Shown: one piece after another, positions 27,901 through 35,781 of the stretch
How the letters are laid out: each line of letters starts with the position of its first letter
Numbering within the stretch: the first letter of the stretch is position 1
NCBI RefSeq assembly: GCF_013371085.1
Contig: NZ_JABWCV010000001.1
Location: forward strand, 62,001 to 126,000
DNA: 64,000 nt
Reading direction: 5' to 3'
Source: Vreelandella maris
GTDB lineage: Bacteria > Pseudomonadota > Gammaproteobacteria > Pseudomonadales > Halomonadaceae
Position numbers and translations under genes: made by a program
Notes under the pieces: generated by a model
Told to the model about the DNA's origin: nothing
The model's database searches: none
What the model saw: the letters and a program-made list of their open reading frames with translations, nothing else

Positions 27901-28284
27901 CATCAAGCGCGGCCCGGACTCGGTGATTTCAAGATAAGGGCCCAGTTCCTGGCGCAGCGCTTCCGGGTAATCGAAGGGAATCTGTTGCGCAATGTCGTCC
28001 AGGAAGAAATCGAACGGATTAATCACCGTCATCGGGGCGATCAGCTCGACGGCGATGGTTAGCTCTTTACGCGGTTCTGGGAACACCACGCGGGCGTTGA
28101 AGTTGCCAAACGGGTCCTGTTGCCAATTTAAAAAGTGGTCTTCGCCGGAGAGCTTGAGCGAGTACGACTCAATATGGGTGCGGCAGTGGGGCGCCGGACG
28201 TAGCCGAATAACATGGGGTGATAGACGCACCGGGCGGTCAAAGTGGTAAGTCGTACGATGGTACAAGGCAACGCGAATGGTCAT
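24934..28284 (-). CDS. Transglutaminase-like / DUF2126 two-domain protein (long form)
   Basis: 1116 residues. Residues 1-300 repeat the transglutaminase plan: N-terminal beta domain (MTIRVALYHRTTYHFDRPV), triad Cys180 in SLASGSCRDSAWLL, His229 in TDLHAWTEVFLPG, Asp245 in VGLDPTSGLFAGEGHIP. From about 310 onward is DUF2126, with LTMGGEPTFVSVDD, KWYPGEPLPRWAL, LRHSISQAHRWESGRWPL, ENFMITPDPGVIEVN, TGTGGGNHVTLGG and LLELRGFEMPPHARM, a domain proposed to be ligase-like; chemistry unknown. First gene of the minus-strand operon; the stop is overlapped by the right direct repeat of the adjacent inverted-repeat element. Divergent from the second ATP-grasp/alpha-E gene set. Confidence 0.88.
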   Translation of the reverse strand: MTIRVALYHRTTYHFDRPVRLSPHVIRLRPAPHCRTHIESYSLKLSGEDHFLNWQQDPFGNFNARVVFPEPRKELTIAVELIAPMTVINPFDFFLDDIAQQIPFDYPEALRQELGPYLEITESGPRLMEWLKGVPREPTTTVDFLVALNQRLQDDIGYLVRLEPGVQSCEETLSLASGSCRDSAWLLVQIFRYLGLAARFVSGYLIQLKSDVKALDGPSGTEVDFTDLHAWTEVFLPGAGWVGLDPTSGLFAGEGHIPLAATPTTGSAAAITGFSDKCEVTFDVTMEVERIHEDPRVTKPYSDEQWQRICNLGDDVDAELLQQDVRLTMGGEPTFVSVDDMESPQWNTEALGEHKRERAEALLTRLQAAYAPSSAIQQQQGKWYPGEPLPRWALACYWRKDGVPLWRDPQWLACLEAAPKVNVDNTMAQRFTKALSERLGVAERYWIPAFEDAYYYLWKEQSLPVNVDPREANLKDDAERHRLARLLEQGLDEVVGYALPLRHSISQAHRWESGRWPLKRDHLFLVPGDSPMGLRLPLSALPWADPEEQPQPESLFAPRPALGDIHGEVARRNAEQLHISDAERLGRSSHPSPSHPEGEDVQQQPRAENDRESGIIHTSLCVEPREGRLHVFLPPLTSLEHYLDLLSTVEECAKELACPVMVEGDSPPRDPRLENFMITPDPGVIEVNIMPAASWQTLVAQTERLYAEARETRLGTEKFMLDGRHTGTGGGNHVTLGGLTPDDSPFLRRPDLLASLVTYWQHHPSLSYLFSGLFIGPTSQAPRVDEARHEALYELEIALQQMPEGDVVQPWLVDRLLRHLLTDLTGNTHRAEFCIDKLYSPDSDSGRLGLLELRGFEMPPHARMSLMQMLLIRALVARCWKTPYRAKPVRWGSALQDRWMLPHYLWNDLDDVLSDLRHHGFDFDLEWFAPFLEFRFPLHGRLHTPMLDIELRQAIEPWHVLGEEAAAGGTARYVDSSVERLEVKVSGMSGDRYLVTCNGRRVPLSATGRNGEAVAGVRYRAWQPPSALHPQIPIHAPLVFDVIDTWNQRSVAGCTYYVVHPTGRNFDTFPVNAFEAEARRLGRFSDSGHSHGHQAPKLETPSLELPQTLDLRWTPS

Positions 28285-28659
28285 GGGCCACCCTCAAGAG
28301 AACCGTTATCAACCGGATAGTCGGCTGGGTTAGGGAATAACCGAACGTTTCGCAAGTATCGTTCCACTTTTACTTTTTTGCAGCCGCTATATTAAGTAAG
28401 GCGTTTAACTAAAGTGGAAATGGCGTTATGCACCAACTTGAAGCCAACTGGCCGCACCAAAAGAAAGCATAAAAGGGTTTTGTTGGGCGCTGATGCTCTG
28501 CCAAGTAATGTTTGAGTAGTGTTTAAGTAAGCGAACGTTGAAATATCGCAAAAGATGGTACGCATTTTGCTCTCAATTGTTTGATTGTTTTGCACGCGGC
28601 AGGCCTACACTGAGCATTGAGGAAGTTGCCGCTTCCACCCCAGCGCCAGGAGAGCGCCC
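28285..28659. promoter_or_regulatory. 375-base divergent control region of the transglutaminase/ATP-grasp locus
   Basis: No gene is supported here. It contains a 9-bp perfect inverted repeat TTCCACTTT (28362-28370) / AAAGTGGAA (28411-28419) with a 40-base spacer, and three 11-bp phased direct repeats beginning AGTA at 28504, 28515 and 28526 (AGTAATGTTTG, AGTAGTGTTTA, AGTAAGCGAAC). These are the likeliest binding sites for a regulator of the two divergent operons. No convincing sigma-54 site was found. Confidence 0.4.
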
Positions 28660-30141
28660 ATGAGCCAAGTGAATTGGAATAACTATGCGTGTCGTGATTT
28701 TTACGATGAGCTGATGGCCGCGCCCGGTCAGCCACGCGAGTCAGCGGGTGAATTGTGCAACATGTTGGCAAGGTTTAGCGCAGAAGAGTTAGCAGAGCGG
28801 AAAACGGCGGCGGAGATCGCTATCCGTACCATGGGAATTACTTTCACCGTTTATTCAGAAGGGGCAATGATCGACCGTGCCTGGCCGTTTGATATTGTGC
28901 CGCGCATTATTCCCGCCAATGAGTGGCGTAAAACCGAGGCGGGGCTCAAGCAGCGCGTGCAGGCGCTAAACTTATTTATTGATGATCTCTACCACGACCA
29001 AAAGGTGATTAAGAACAAAGTGTTACCCGCTGAGGTATTGGCGCAGTCGGTTAATTTTCGCCCTCAGTGTGTAGGCATTAATCCCCCTCACGGCGTGTGG
29101 GCGCATGTTTGCGGGTCAGACCTGGTGCGCGATGGCGACGGTACGCTTTATGTGCTGGAAGATAACCTGCGCATTCCTTCCGGCGTTTCTTACATGCTTG
29201 AAAATCGCAATGTCACTAAGCGAGTGCTGCCGGAGTTATTCGCCTCAGGCAAGATTTTGCCTGTTGATGATTACGTGGCTCAGCTTTACGACATGCTAGC
29301 GTCGATGTCGCCGCGCCCTGGCGATGACCCGCAAATTGTGGTGCTGACCCCAGGGATTTATAACTCTGCCTACTTCGAGCACGCCTATCTTGCCCAGCAA
29401 ATGGGTGTAGAACTGGTGCAGGGAAGTGACCTGTTAGTGGATGACGATGATGTGGTGTATATGCGCACCGTCGAGGGTATGCGCCGCGTGGATGTTATTT
29501 ACCGCCGTGTTGATGATGAGTTTCTAGACCCGGAAGCGTTTAATCCTGAGTCAATGCTGGGTGTTGCGGGCCTGATGCGCGCTTGGCGGGCGGGTAAAGT
29601 CGCGCTGGCCAACGCGCCGGGCGCTGGGGTGGCGGATGACAAGGTGGTTTACGCTTTCGTACCTGCGCTGATTCGTTATTACCTCGATCAAGAGCCGCTG
29701 TTGCCCAACGTGCCGAGCTACCTGTGCATGTTTGAAGACGACCGCCGCTATGTGCTCGACCACCTGGATGAATTGGTAGTCAAGCCCGCCAATGAGTCGG
29801 GCGGCTACGGCATGTTGATTGGCCCGCGCTCAACCAAAGAGACCCGCGATGAGTTTGCGCAGTTGATCAAGGCAAATCCACGCAATTATATGGCCCAGCC
29901 CACCCTGGCGCTTTCTACTACGCCTACGCTAGCGAATGGGTTGCCACAGCCGCGCCATGTGGATTTACGCCCTTTCATACTCTCAGGGCCTGAAATTCAT
30001 GTCACGACCGGTGGTTTGACGCGGGTGGCTTTGATAGAAGGATCGCTGGTGGTGAACTCTTCACAAGGCGGCGGCAGTAAAGATACCTGGATTGTAGAAA
30101 CCGACGATAAGGCGGCAGCGGCCGCGGTGAAAGGAGCCTAA
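28660..30141 (+). CDS. Circularly permuted type-2 ATP-grasp protein (stand-alone)
   Basis: 493 residues, full-length DUF404/DUF407 protein. Blocks: YDELMAAPGQPRESAGELC, GITFTVYSEGAMIDRAWPFD, LEDNLRIPSGVSYMLENR, LTPGIYNSAYFEHAYLA, then the segment absent from its fused paralog, YVLDHLDELVVKPANESGGY with conserved Lys and Gly-rich turn, and VTTGGLTRVALIEGS. The fold suggests ATP-dependent carboxylate-amine ligation; acceptor and donor unknown. ATG follows GCCAGGAGAGCGCCC. Four bases before the alpha-E gene, so co-transcribed and probably acting with it. Confidence 0.92.
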   Translation: MSQVNWNNYACRDFYDELMAAPGQPRESAGELCNMLARFSAEELAERKTAAEIAIRTMGITFTVYSEGAMIDRAWPFDIVPRIIPANEWRKTEAGLKQRVQALNLFIDDLYHDQKVIKNKVLPAEVLAQSVNFRPQCVGINPPHGVWAHVCGSDLVRDGDGTLYVLEDNLRIPSGVSYMLENRNVTKRVLPELFASGKILPVDDYVAQLYDMLASMSPRPGDDPQIVVLTPGIYNSAYFEHAYLAQQMGVELVQGSDLLVDDDDVVYMRTVEGMRRVDVIYRRVDDEFLDPEAFNPESMLGVAGLMRAWRAGKVALANAPGAGVADDKVVYAFVPALIRYYLDQEPLLPNVPSYLCMFEDDRRYVLDHLDELVVKPANESGGYGMLIGPRSTKETRDEFAQLIKANPRNYMAQPTLALSTTPTLANGLPQPRHVDLRPFILSGPEIHVTTGGLTRVALIEGSLVVNSSQGGGSKDTWIVETDDKAAAAAVKGA

Positions 30142-30145
30142 CGCC

Positions 30146-31156
30146 ATGCTGTCACGCGTTGCTGAGAATCTTTACTGGATGGCGCGTTATATTGAACGAG
30201 CGGAAGATACCGCGCGCCTATTGAGCGTTAACAGCCACCTTATGCTGGATTTGCCGGGACGCTTGCCGTTAGGTTGGGCCCCACTTATCGAAATGACCGG
30301 CAGCCTGGAAGCCTTCACCGCACGCCATACAGACTTCGATGAGCGCAATGTCGTACATTTTTTATGTGCCGATACCGAGAATGATATTTCGATTATCTCC
30401 GCCCTCGCCAGTGCTCGCGAGAACCTCAGAACCACCCGGGATGTGGTGCCTCGGGAGATTTGGGAGGAGGTTAATCAGCTCTATCTGAGCGTCGTCGACC
30501 ATGCTGAACATGGCGTTAGCCCGCGCCGCCGCGATAGCTTTCTCAAAAGCGTGATTCGTGGTTGCCAAGCGTTAACGGGGCTCATTGAGGGCACCTTGAG
30601 TCATGGCCCGGCGCGTACGTTTATTGAATTAGGGCGCCAGTTGGAGCGGGCGGATATGACGACGCGCATTGTGGACGTGCGCTCTGCCAGCTTGCTGCCG
30701 CAAAACCCTGAGGAGCTACTGCCGTTTGAAAACCTGCAGTGGATGAGTGTGCTTAAATCACTCACTGCGTATCAAATGTACCGTCAGCAGGTGCGTTTAC
30801 GAGTGCGGGGGCCGGATGTGCTGCGTTTTTTGCTCCAAGACCCCAACCTGCCACGTTCGATTGCCTGCAGCCTCGAAACACTAGGCCATGAGCTTACCTT
30901 GCTTCCCCGCCAAGACCGCCCCGCGGCGACGGTTTCGCTGGTTCGCGCGGACGTAGTCGATGCCGATATCCAAGCGCTCGCCCATTCGCCGAGCAAGTTG
31001 CATGCTTTTATTGACGAGCTGCAAATTGGTTTTGCCGCCATTCACGATACGCTGAGTGCGACCTACTTTGTGAATGACGACACGGTTCCCCGAGTGGCAC
31101 AAACGCAGAGTCAGACGCAAAGCCAAAGCCACGCGGGGGACAACGACAACGATTGA
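30146..31156 (+). CDS. Alpha-E domain protein (DUF403)
   Basis: 336 residues, almost all helical, beginning with the diagnostic MLSRVAENLYWMARYIERAEDTARLL. Alpha-E proteins always accompany circularly permuted ATP-grasp enzymes and are thought to be their helical partner; biochemical role unknown. The C-terminus ends in an odd low-complexity tail of TQSQ/SQS and DND residues (from about 320), probably disordered. Follows the ATP-grasp gene by 4 bases and runs convergently into the metallopeptidase gene, with only 4 bases between stops. Confidence 0.92.
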   Translation: MLSRVAENLYWMARYIERAEDTARLLSVNSHLMLDLPGRLPLGWAPLIEMTGSLEAFTARHTDFDERNVVHFLCADTENDISIISALASARENLRTTRDVVPREIWEEVNQLYLSVVDHAEHGVSPRRRDSFLKSVIRGCQALTGLIEGTLSHGPARTFIELGRQLERADMTTRIVDVRSASLLPQNPEELLPFENLQWMSVLKSLTAYQMYRQQVRLRVRGPDVLRFLLQDPNLPRSIACSLETLGHELTLLPRQDRPAATVSLVRADVVDADIQALAHSPSKLHAFIDELQIGFAAIHDTLSATYFVNDDTVPRVAQTQSQTQSQSHAGDNDND

Positions 31157-31160
31157 CGGG

Positions 31161-32216
31161 CTAGCGCTCAACAGGGCTGGCGGCTTGGATCAGTTGATGC
31201 AGGTACGCCAGCTTATCGCGCACGGCGGGGGCGAGCACCGCTGGCGAAAGGTCGAGCAGCCCCATATCCCGGTTGAGTTCGTTCACCGCCAAGCCGACCT
31301 GATGAAAAGCCATCAGCATGCTGTCCAGGCTGCCGTCGTATTCGACATGGGTAATGCCCATGTGCAGTGCGGTATCCAGCACAGCCACCATATCCAAGTA
31401 ATAGGCAAAGGTTTCGGCGAAATCCTCCCAGGGGTGCATGGTGGCGTAGGCAGAGATAAAACGCTCAGGCCAGTCGCTGGGGGCGCCCTGTTGGTAGTAG
31501 CGCTCTAACGCTTCGGCATAGCTTGGCCGATGGTGGTTGCCAAACACCGCACGACACGCCTCTTCATCGCGATCCTTTACCAGTACATCCCAATAATAGT
31601 GGCCAATTTCATGACGGAAGTGACCGATGAGCGTGCGGTGTGATTCGTTCATATCGACGCGCAAGCGTTCACGCTCAACGTCATCGGCTTCTTTGACGTT
31701 AATAGTGATATGGCCCGAGGCATGGCCGGTATAAACCTTCTCTTGCTTCGCGGTAGAGCGCCATAACCCCTGGTCGGGGAGGGCGTCGGCCATAAATGAA
31801 AAGCTTAGCGGCACGTTAATAGCATCGTCTTTGGTGCCGTGTGGCAGCTTGAGTAGATCGAGGGTATGAAATAGCCGCCGCTTCGCTGCTTCAAGCGCCG
31901 CCCAGCGTTCACGATGACCTTCAATATTGAGGTCGGGAATTACCTCGTTATAACGACAGCAGTCGCAGAGTGCATCCGCTTGGCCATGTGCCATCACCAC
32001 CATACGGTTACAGACGTTCTCAACGGCGTAGTTGTGGCATTTCATCAGTGCTGTATCGCAACCTGGATGAGTGCAGCGATACCCACCGCTATCCAGCGGC
32101 TCAATCGCGACAATATTGCTACAGGCGGGGCACCAGCCGACGTCTGCCTGGCAGGTAAGGCAGTGGGTGTTTTCATAGAAAAGTGGATTGCCACAGCGGC
32201 AGCTGAAGGTCTGCAT
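31161..32216 (-). CDS. Zinc-ribbon plus zincin-like metallopeptidase (putative zinc-binding metallopeptidase family)
   Basis: 351 residues. The first 90 hold many paired cysteines (CRC at 6-8, CLTC 19-22, CPAC 29-32, C48/C53, C60, CDCC 84-87), i.e. zinc-ribbon-like modules. A zincin active site HEIGH is at 202-206 (GHFRHEIGHYYWD), with later conserved AYATMHPWEDFAETFAYYLD supplying the probable third ligand. Start set at 32216 (AGGGAATTAACG upstream); an in-frame ATG at 32240 is possible. Relatives occur beside alpha-E/ATP-grasp/transglutaminase genes, so it is counted as part of that system; the substrate is unknown. Confidence 0.82.
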   Translation of the reverse strand: MQTFSCRCGNPLFYENTHCLTCQADVGWCPACSNIVAIEPLDSGGYRCTHPGCDTALMKCHNYAVENVCNRMVVMAHGQADALCDCCRYNEVIPDLNIEGHRERWAALEAAKRRLFHTLDLLKLPHGTKDDAINVPLSFSFMADALPDQGLWRSTAKQEKVYTGHASGHITINVKEADDVERERLRVDMNESHRTLIGHFRHEIGHYYWDVLVKDRDEEACRAVFGNHHRPSYAEALERYYQQGAPSDWPERFISAYATMHPWEDFAETFAYYLDMVAVLDTALHMGITHVEYDGSLDSMLMAFHQVGLAVNELNRDMGLLDLSPAVLAPAVRDKLAYLHQLIQAASPVER

Positions 32217-32377
32217 CGTTAATTCCCTGTGCTTAAACACGTTATGCGTAGCGTTTGCCGTGAACGGTTTGAAAAGCCACGGCGCCCCTGATTAGCCGAA
32301 GCATAGCCAGCACGGCATAACAATGGAAAGGCTAATTGACGCCATACGGCAGATTTTGTTTACTCGTAGGATACTTG

Positions 32378-32408
32378 GTTGACGTTAACGTCAACTTGCT
32401 GCTATACC
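32378..32408 (+). promoter_or_regulatory. mmsA promoter overlapped by an 18-bp perfect palindrome
   Basis: GTTGACGTTAACGTCAAC (32378-32395) is fully palindromic. Its left arm supplies a -35-like TTGACG (32379-32384); a -10-like TATACC is at 32403-32408, spacer 18 bp. A regulator bound there would sit in the promoter core. The motif resembles MerR-family LiuR-type sites that control branched-chain amino acid catabolism (from memory; inference). The remaining 32217-32370 shows no gene. Confidence 0.6.
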
Positions 32409-32458
32409 CTGTGTTCTTGCTTACCGCGATGCGCAGGCAATCACTGCTTTATGACAGC

Positions 32459-32520
32459 AATCGCAGCCATAACAATTACAGCCATAGCCACAACCATCAC
32501 AGCCACCACAACCAAAACTA
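32459..32520 (+). repeat. CA-rich, G-poor degenerate repeat in the mmsA leader
   Basis: Irregular tandem copies of CAGCCATAACAATTA / CAGCCATAGCCACAACCATCA / CAGCCACCACAACC just ahead of the mmsA ribosome site. The stretch is nearly free of G and should be unstructured in RNA. It is also open in frame with mmsA and would read as a Thr/Ile/Ala-rich extension, but there is no ribosome site for that. Confidence 0.5.
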
Positions 32521-32537
32521 TAAACAGGAGCAACGTT

Positions 32538-34037
32538 ATGTCCGTTCGCGAAATACCCATGTATATCAATGGTCAGCCCGTACCGTCGCAAAGTCAGGAA
32601 TGGCGCGATGTGGTTAACCCCGCTACACAAGAGGTCGTTGCGCGGGTGCCGTTTTGCACCGCTGACGAAGTTGAGCATGCCATCAGTAATGCCAAGGAGG
32701 CTTTCAAGGAGTGGCGAAAAGTGCCGCTTGGCAAGCGAATGCGCATCATGCTTAAGCTTCAGGCGTTGATTCGTGACAATACTGCAGAGCTGGCGGCACT
32801 GATTACCGAAGAGCACGGCAAAACCCTGCCGGATGCGGAAGGTGAAGTAGGCCGTGGCCTGGAAGTGGTGGAGCACGCTTGCTCGATTACCTCGCTGCAA
32901 CTGGGAGAGCTGGCTGAAAACGCTGCCAACGAGGTGGATGTTTACACCATGCATCAGCCATTGGGTGTGGGCGCAGGGATTACCGCGTTCAACTTCCCCA
33001 TTATGTTGCCGTGCTTTATGTTTCCGCTGGCGATTGCCACCGGCAATACCTTTGTTCTCAAACCCTCAGAGCAAGATCCTAGCTCCACTATGCGCTTAGT
33101 CGAGCTGGCCCACGAAGCCGGTATCCCGCCCGGCGTGCTCAATGTGGTACACGGTGGTCCGGATGTGGCTAATCAAATTGCTGATCATCAGGATATCAAA
33201 GCGCTCTCGTTCATTGGCTCTACCCACGTGGGTTCGCTGTTGTATAACCGCGCCGCCGCAGCGGGCAAGCGGATGCAGGCGATGATGGGGGCCAAGAACC
33301 ACTGCGTGGTGATGCCGGATGCTAACCGCAGTCAGGCGATTAACAACCTGTTGGGCTCAGCCTTTGGTGCGGCTGGCCAGCGCTGCATGGCCAACTCGGT
33401 GGTGGTGCTAGTCGGTGAAGCACGCGAATGGCTAAGCGACATTGTTGAGGCGGCGCGGGCAATGAAAGTCGGCCCTGGTACCCAGCTAGATGCAGATTTA
33501 GGACCCCTGGTATCGCCGGCTGCTCGTGATCGTGTGCTGCGTTTAATCGATGCAGGCGAAAAAGAGGGCGCCAAACTGATGGTCGATGGTCGCAATGTTC
33601 AAGTGGACGGCTACCCCAACGGTAACTTCGTGGGCCCCACTCTGTTTGCGGATGTGACCGCGGATATGACCATTTACCGCGAAGAGATTTTTGGGCCTGT
33701 ACTGTGTGTGGTCAGTGTTGAAACCCTCGATGAAGCGATCGAATTTATCAACGCCAACCCCAACGGCAATGGCACTTCTATCTTTACTAACTCTGGTTGG
33801 ATTGCTCGCCGTTTTGAAACCGATATCGATGTGGGTCAGATTGGTATTAACGTGCCCATCCCCGTACCGGTTGCCTACTTCAGCTTCACTGGCTCGCGGG
33901 CATCAAAGCTGGGGGATTTAGGGCCTAACGGCAAACAGGCGATTGCCTTCTGGACGCAAACCAAAACCGTCACAGCGCGTTGGTTTGAACCAGAGAATGT
34001 TTCTAGTGGCATTAATAGTACGATTTCGCTTGGCTAA
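32538..34037 (+). CDS. mmsA: CoA-acylating methylmalonate-semialdehyde dehydrogenase
   Basis: 499-residue NAD- and CoA-dependent aldehyde dehydrogenase turning methylmalonate/malonate semialdehyde into propionyl-/acetyl-CoA in valine, inositol or beta-alanine breakdown. Catalytic Cys in [18 protein letters not shown]; the general-base Glu of ordinary ALDHs is replaced by Asn in [12 protein letters not shown], the MmsA hallmark; [18 protein letters not shown] near the C-terminus is also typical. ATG at 32538 has CAGGAG eight bases upstream and starts at the family N-terminus [13 protein letters not shown]. No mmsB or acyl-CoA dehydrogenase follows. Confidence 0.94.
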   Translation: MSVREIPMYINGQPVPSQSQEWRDVVNPATQEVVARVPFCTADEVEHAISNAKEAFKEWRKVPLGKRMRIMLKLQALIRDNTAELAALITEEHGKTLPDAEGEVGRGLEVVEHACSITSLQLGELAENAANEVDVYTMHQPLGVGAGITAFNFPIMLPCFMFPLAIATGNTFVLKPSEQDPSSTMRLVELAHEAGIPPGVLNVVHGGPDVANQIADHQDIKALSFIGSTHVGSLLYNRAAAAGKRMQAMMGAKNHCVVMPDANRSQAINNLLGSAFGAAGQRCMANSVVVLVGEAREWLSDIVEAARAMKVGPGTQLDADLGPLVSPAARDRVLRLIDAGEKEGAKLMVDGRNVQVDGYPNGNFVGPTLFADVTADMTIYREEIFGPVLCVVSVETLDEAIEFINANPNGNGTSIFTNSGWIARRFETDIDVGQIGINVPIPVPVAYFSFTGSRASKLGDLGPNGKQAIAFWTQTKTVTARWFEPENVSSGINSTISLG

Positions 34038-34066
34038 ATGAAGCGCTATTAAATGCCTGTTGCTGG

Positions 34067-34083
34067 CCCCGCATTAAGCGGGG
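34067..34083. terminator. Hairpin between mmsA and the convergent gene
   Basis: CCCCGC-ATTAA-GCGGGG, a GC-only 6-bp stem 30 bases after the mmsA stop. There is no clear T-run, so termination is plausible but not certain. Confidence 0.45.
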
Positions 34084-34137
34084 TCAATTGATAGCAGGCG
34101 AGGCCAAAGCCAAGCCGATGAACCGACATATCGGGAT

Positions 34138-34830
34138 TTAAAAGTTATCAAACAACGGCAAGCTTTCTTCCAACAGTTGTTCAATGGGGCCAAGTTGGCT
34201 TTCATGCAGCACCAGCAGGGAGTGTTCGTTCATGAAGTCCTGGGCAGGCGGCACCAGCAGCGCGAACTCACCTTCTTCGAGGTGAAACTCATGTATTTCG
34301 CGCAAACCAAGCGGCGTCATGCATTGCGAGCAGCGGTAGGTGTCATCTTCGCCATAAATCAGGCGGTGGTACATTTTAAACAGCGTATAGAGTGCCAAGC
34401 CGCCCTCAAACGCTGGCCAGCGCGCTGGGGTATGACGAATGCCGTTGGTGAGGTCTTGGCCCTCGGCTTTCGCCTCTGCAATCGCATCGGCTAGCGGGGC
34501 AGCAAGAATGGCGGTTTGGTCAGCAGGTAAAGGCGTGTTGTGCTTGGAGGCGTCTTCAAAATCCTGCACTGCTCGTTTGAAGTCTGAAACGTCACTGAGG
34601 GTGTAGTCGACATGCTGCAGGTCGTCGGGCTCAAACCCACCATTTTCCCAGCCATGAATGACTCTCAAGGTCATTTGGCCCCGCGTCATTGGGCGGGCAA
34701 GTAACATATGCAGCATGATCCGAATATGTAGCTGGCGTTCATCCGTATCATTTTCAAACGCTTGGTAGGGGTCAGCAAACAGTTCGTTTAGACGACCGGA
34801 GATGTGTTCTTTTGCTTCGTTATGGCTCAT
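34138..34830 (-). CDS. Uncharacterised 230-residue acidic protein
   Basis: I do not recognise the family. The protein is soluble, acidic, mostly helical by composition, with no signal peptide. A single C-x-x-C (YRCSQCMTPLGLREIH) might bind metal with nearby His residues. The C-terminus is Glu/Leu-rich (LGPIEQLLEESLPLFDNF). Start MSHNEAKEHISGRLNEL has AGGGAC upstream. It is a real gene by its length, codon use similar to its neighbours and isolation between mmsA (convergent) and the AhpD-like gene (divergent), but no role can be assigned. Confidence 0.6.
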   Translation of the reverse strand: MSHNEAKEHISGRLNELFADPYQAFENDTDERQLHIRIMLHMLLARPMTRGQMTLRVIHGWENGGFEPDDLQHVDYTLSDVSDFKRAVQDFEDASKHNTPLPADQTAILAAPLADAIAEAKAEGQDLTNGIRHTPARWPAFEGGLALYTLFKMYHRLIYGEDDTYRCSQCMTPLGLREIHEFHLEEGEFALLVPPAQDFMNEHSLLVLHESQLGPIEQLLEESLPLFDNF

Positions 34831-35020
34831 GTCAGTGTCCCTTTGAACGAACTGATTATTAAGCGTTAGGCGCGCGGTTCTTTTATGCCAGCTATTGCAG
34901 GTCGTTACGTCAGTATGGCGAGCAGGGCCGCTAATTAAAAGTCACTTAAGTTAGCGTTTTGTTACGTAAAGGCTAAGCCGTTTTTATGAGATGGTTAAAC
35001 TTAACAATAAAGAGGTGATT

Positions 35021-35623
35021 ATGTCTGCTTCATTAAGCCGTTTTAATGTACCAGAAACGTTAGATGATCTGCCCGACGATATTCGCCACGCTATTTTGGC
35101 CGTCCAGGAAAAGGCAGGGTTTGTGCCTAATGTATTTTTAATGTTGGCCCATCGTCCTGCTGAATTTCGTGCTTTCTTTGCCTACCACGATGCGCTCATG
35201 GAGCGTGAATCTGACTCGCTCACTAAAGCCGAGAAAGAGATGATTGTGGTCGCTACCAGTGCGCGGAATCGCTGCTTGTATTGCGTGGTGGCGCATGGGG
35301 CACTGGTGCGCATCTACAGCAAAGACCCGCTGCTTGCGGATCAGGTCGCCATCAACCATCGCGTGGCGCCGATTAGTGAGCGCCACCGCGTCATGCTCGA
35401 CTTTGCCATGCACTGTGCCATTGATGTCGGTGAAATGACCGATGAGTGGCGCACGCGCCTGCGGCAAGAAGGCTTTAGCCAAGAGGACTGCTGGGATATA
35501 GGCGCTATCGCGGCATTTTTTGGTTTGTCGAATCGACTGGTCACCCTGGCGGGTACGCCGCCCAATGAGGAGTTCTATCTGATGGGGCGAGTGCCCCGCG
35601 CTGAGACTGTCAACACACCTTAA
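35021..35623 (+). CDS. Peroxidase-related AhpD/carboxymuconolactone decarboxylase-like protein
   Basis: 200 residues. AhpD-fold with the redox pair C-x-x-C plus distal His in RNRCLYCVVAHGAL, and LTKAEKEMIVVATSARNRC just before it; the N-terminal block LPDDIRHAILAVQEKAGFVPNVF is characteristic of the uncharacterised peroxidase-related branch. Probably a thiol-dependent hydroperoxide reductase or decarboxylase; substrate unknown. Start at 35021 (AAGAGGTG upstream) rather than the in-frame ATG at 34991. Monocistronic, ending just before the TPP riboswitch. Confidence 0.85.
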   Translation: MSASLSRFNVPETLDDLPDDIRHAILAVQEKAGFVPNVFLMLAHRPAEFRAFFAYHDALMERESDSLTKAEKEMIVVATSARNRCLYCVVAHGALVRIYSKDPLLADQVAINHRVAPISERHRVMLDFAMHCAIDVGEMTDEWRTRLRQEGFSQEDCWDIGAIAAFFGLSNRLVTLAGTPPNEEFYLMGRVPRAETVNTP

Positions 35624-35693
35624 ATCTTACCAAGACGCGAAACTTTACTAAGGCGCGTTTTTGGTTGACGATACCGTCTTCATTCACTGTCGC

Positions 35694-35776
35694 CAGGGGA
35701 GCCCTGCTTGCAAGGGCTGAGAATGCGCGCTGCGCAGACCCTGGAACCTGATCCGGTTCGTACCGGCGGAGGAAGT
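35694..35776 (+). ncRNA. TPP riboswitch (THI element)
   Basis: All core blocks are present in order: GGGGAGCCC, GGGCTGAGA (CTGAGA at 35717-35722), GACCCTGGAACCTGATC (ACCTGATC at 35746-35753), CCGGTTCGTACCGG and GGAGGAAG. The ribosome site of the downstream transporter (GGAGG at 35768-35772) is part of the 3' side of the aptamer, so thiamine pyrophosphate binding should hide it and shut off translation. A TTGACG (35665-35670) lies upstream and may be the -35 box. Confidence 0.93.
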
Positions 35777-35781
35777 GCGAC

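Noticed and set aside
28361-28640. Sigma-54/NtrC promoter for the ATP-grasp genes
   Set aside because: TGCACCAA and CGCACCAA half-site-like words occur, but no paired NtrC site and no GG-N10-GC element.
32379-32537. 29 to 53-residue N-terminal extension of MmsA
   Set aside because: The frame is open but covers the promoter and a CA-rich repeat; the ribosome site and family N-terminus place the start at 32538.
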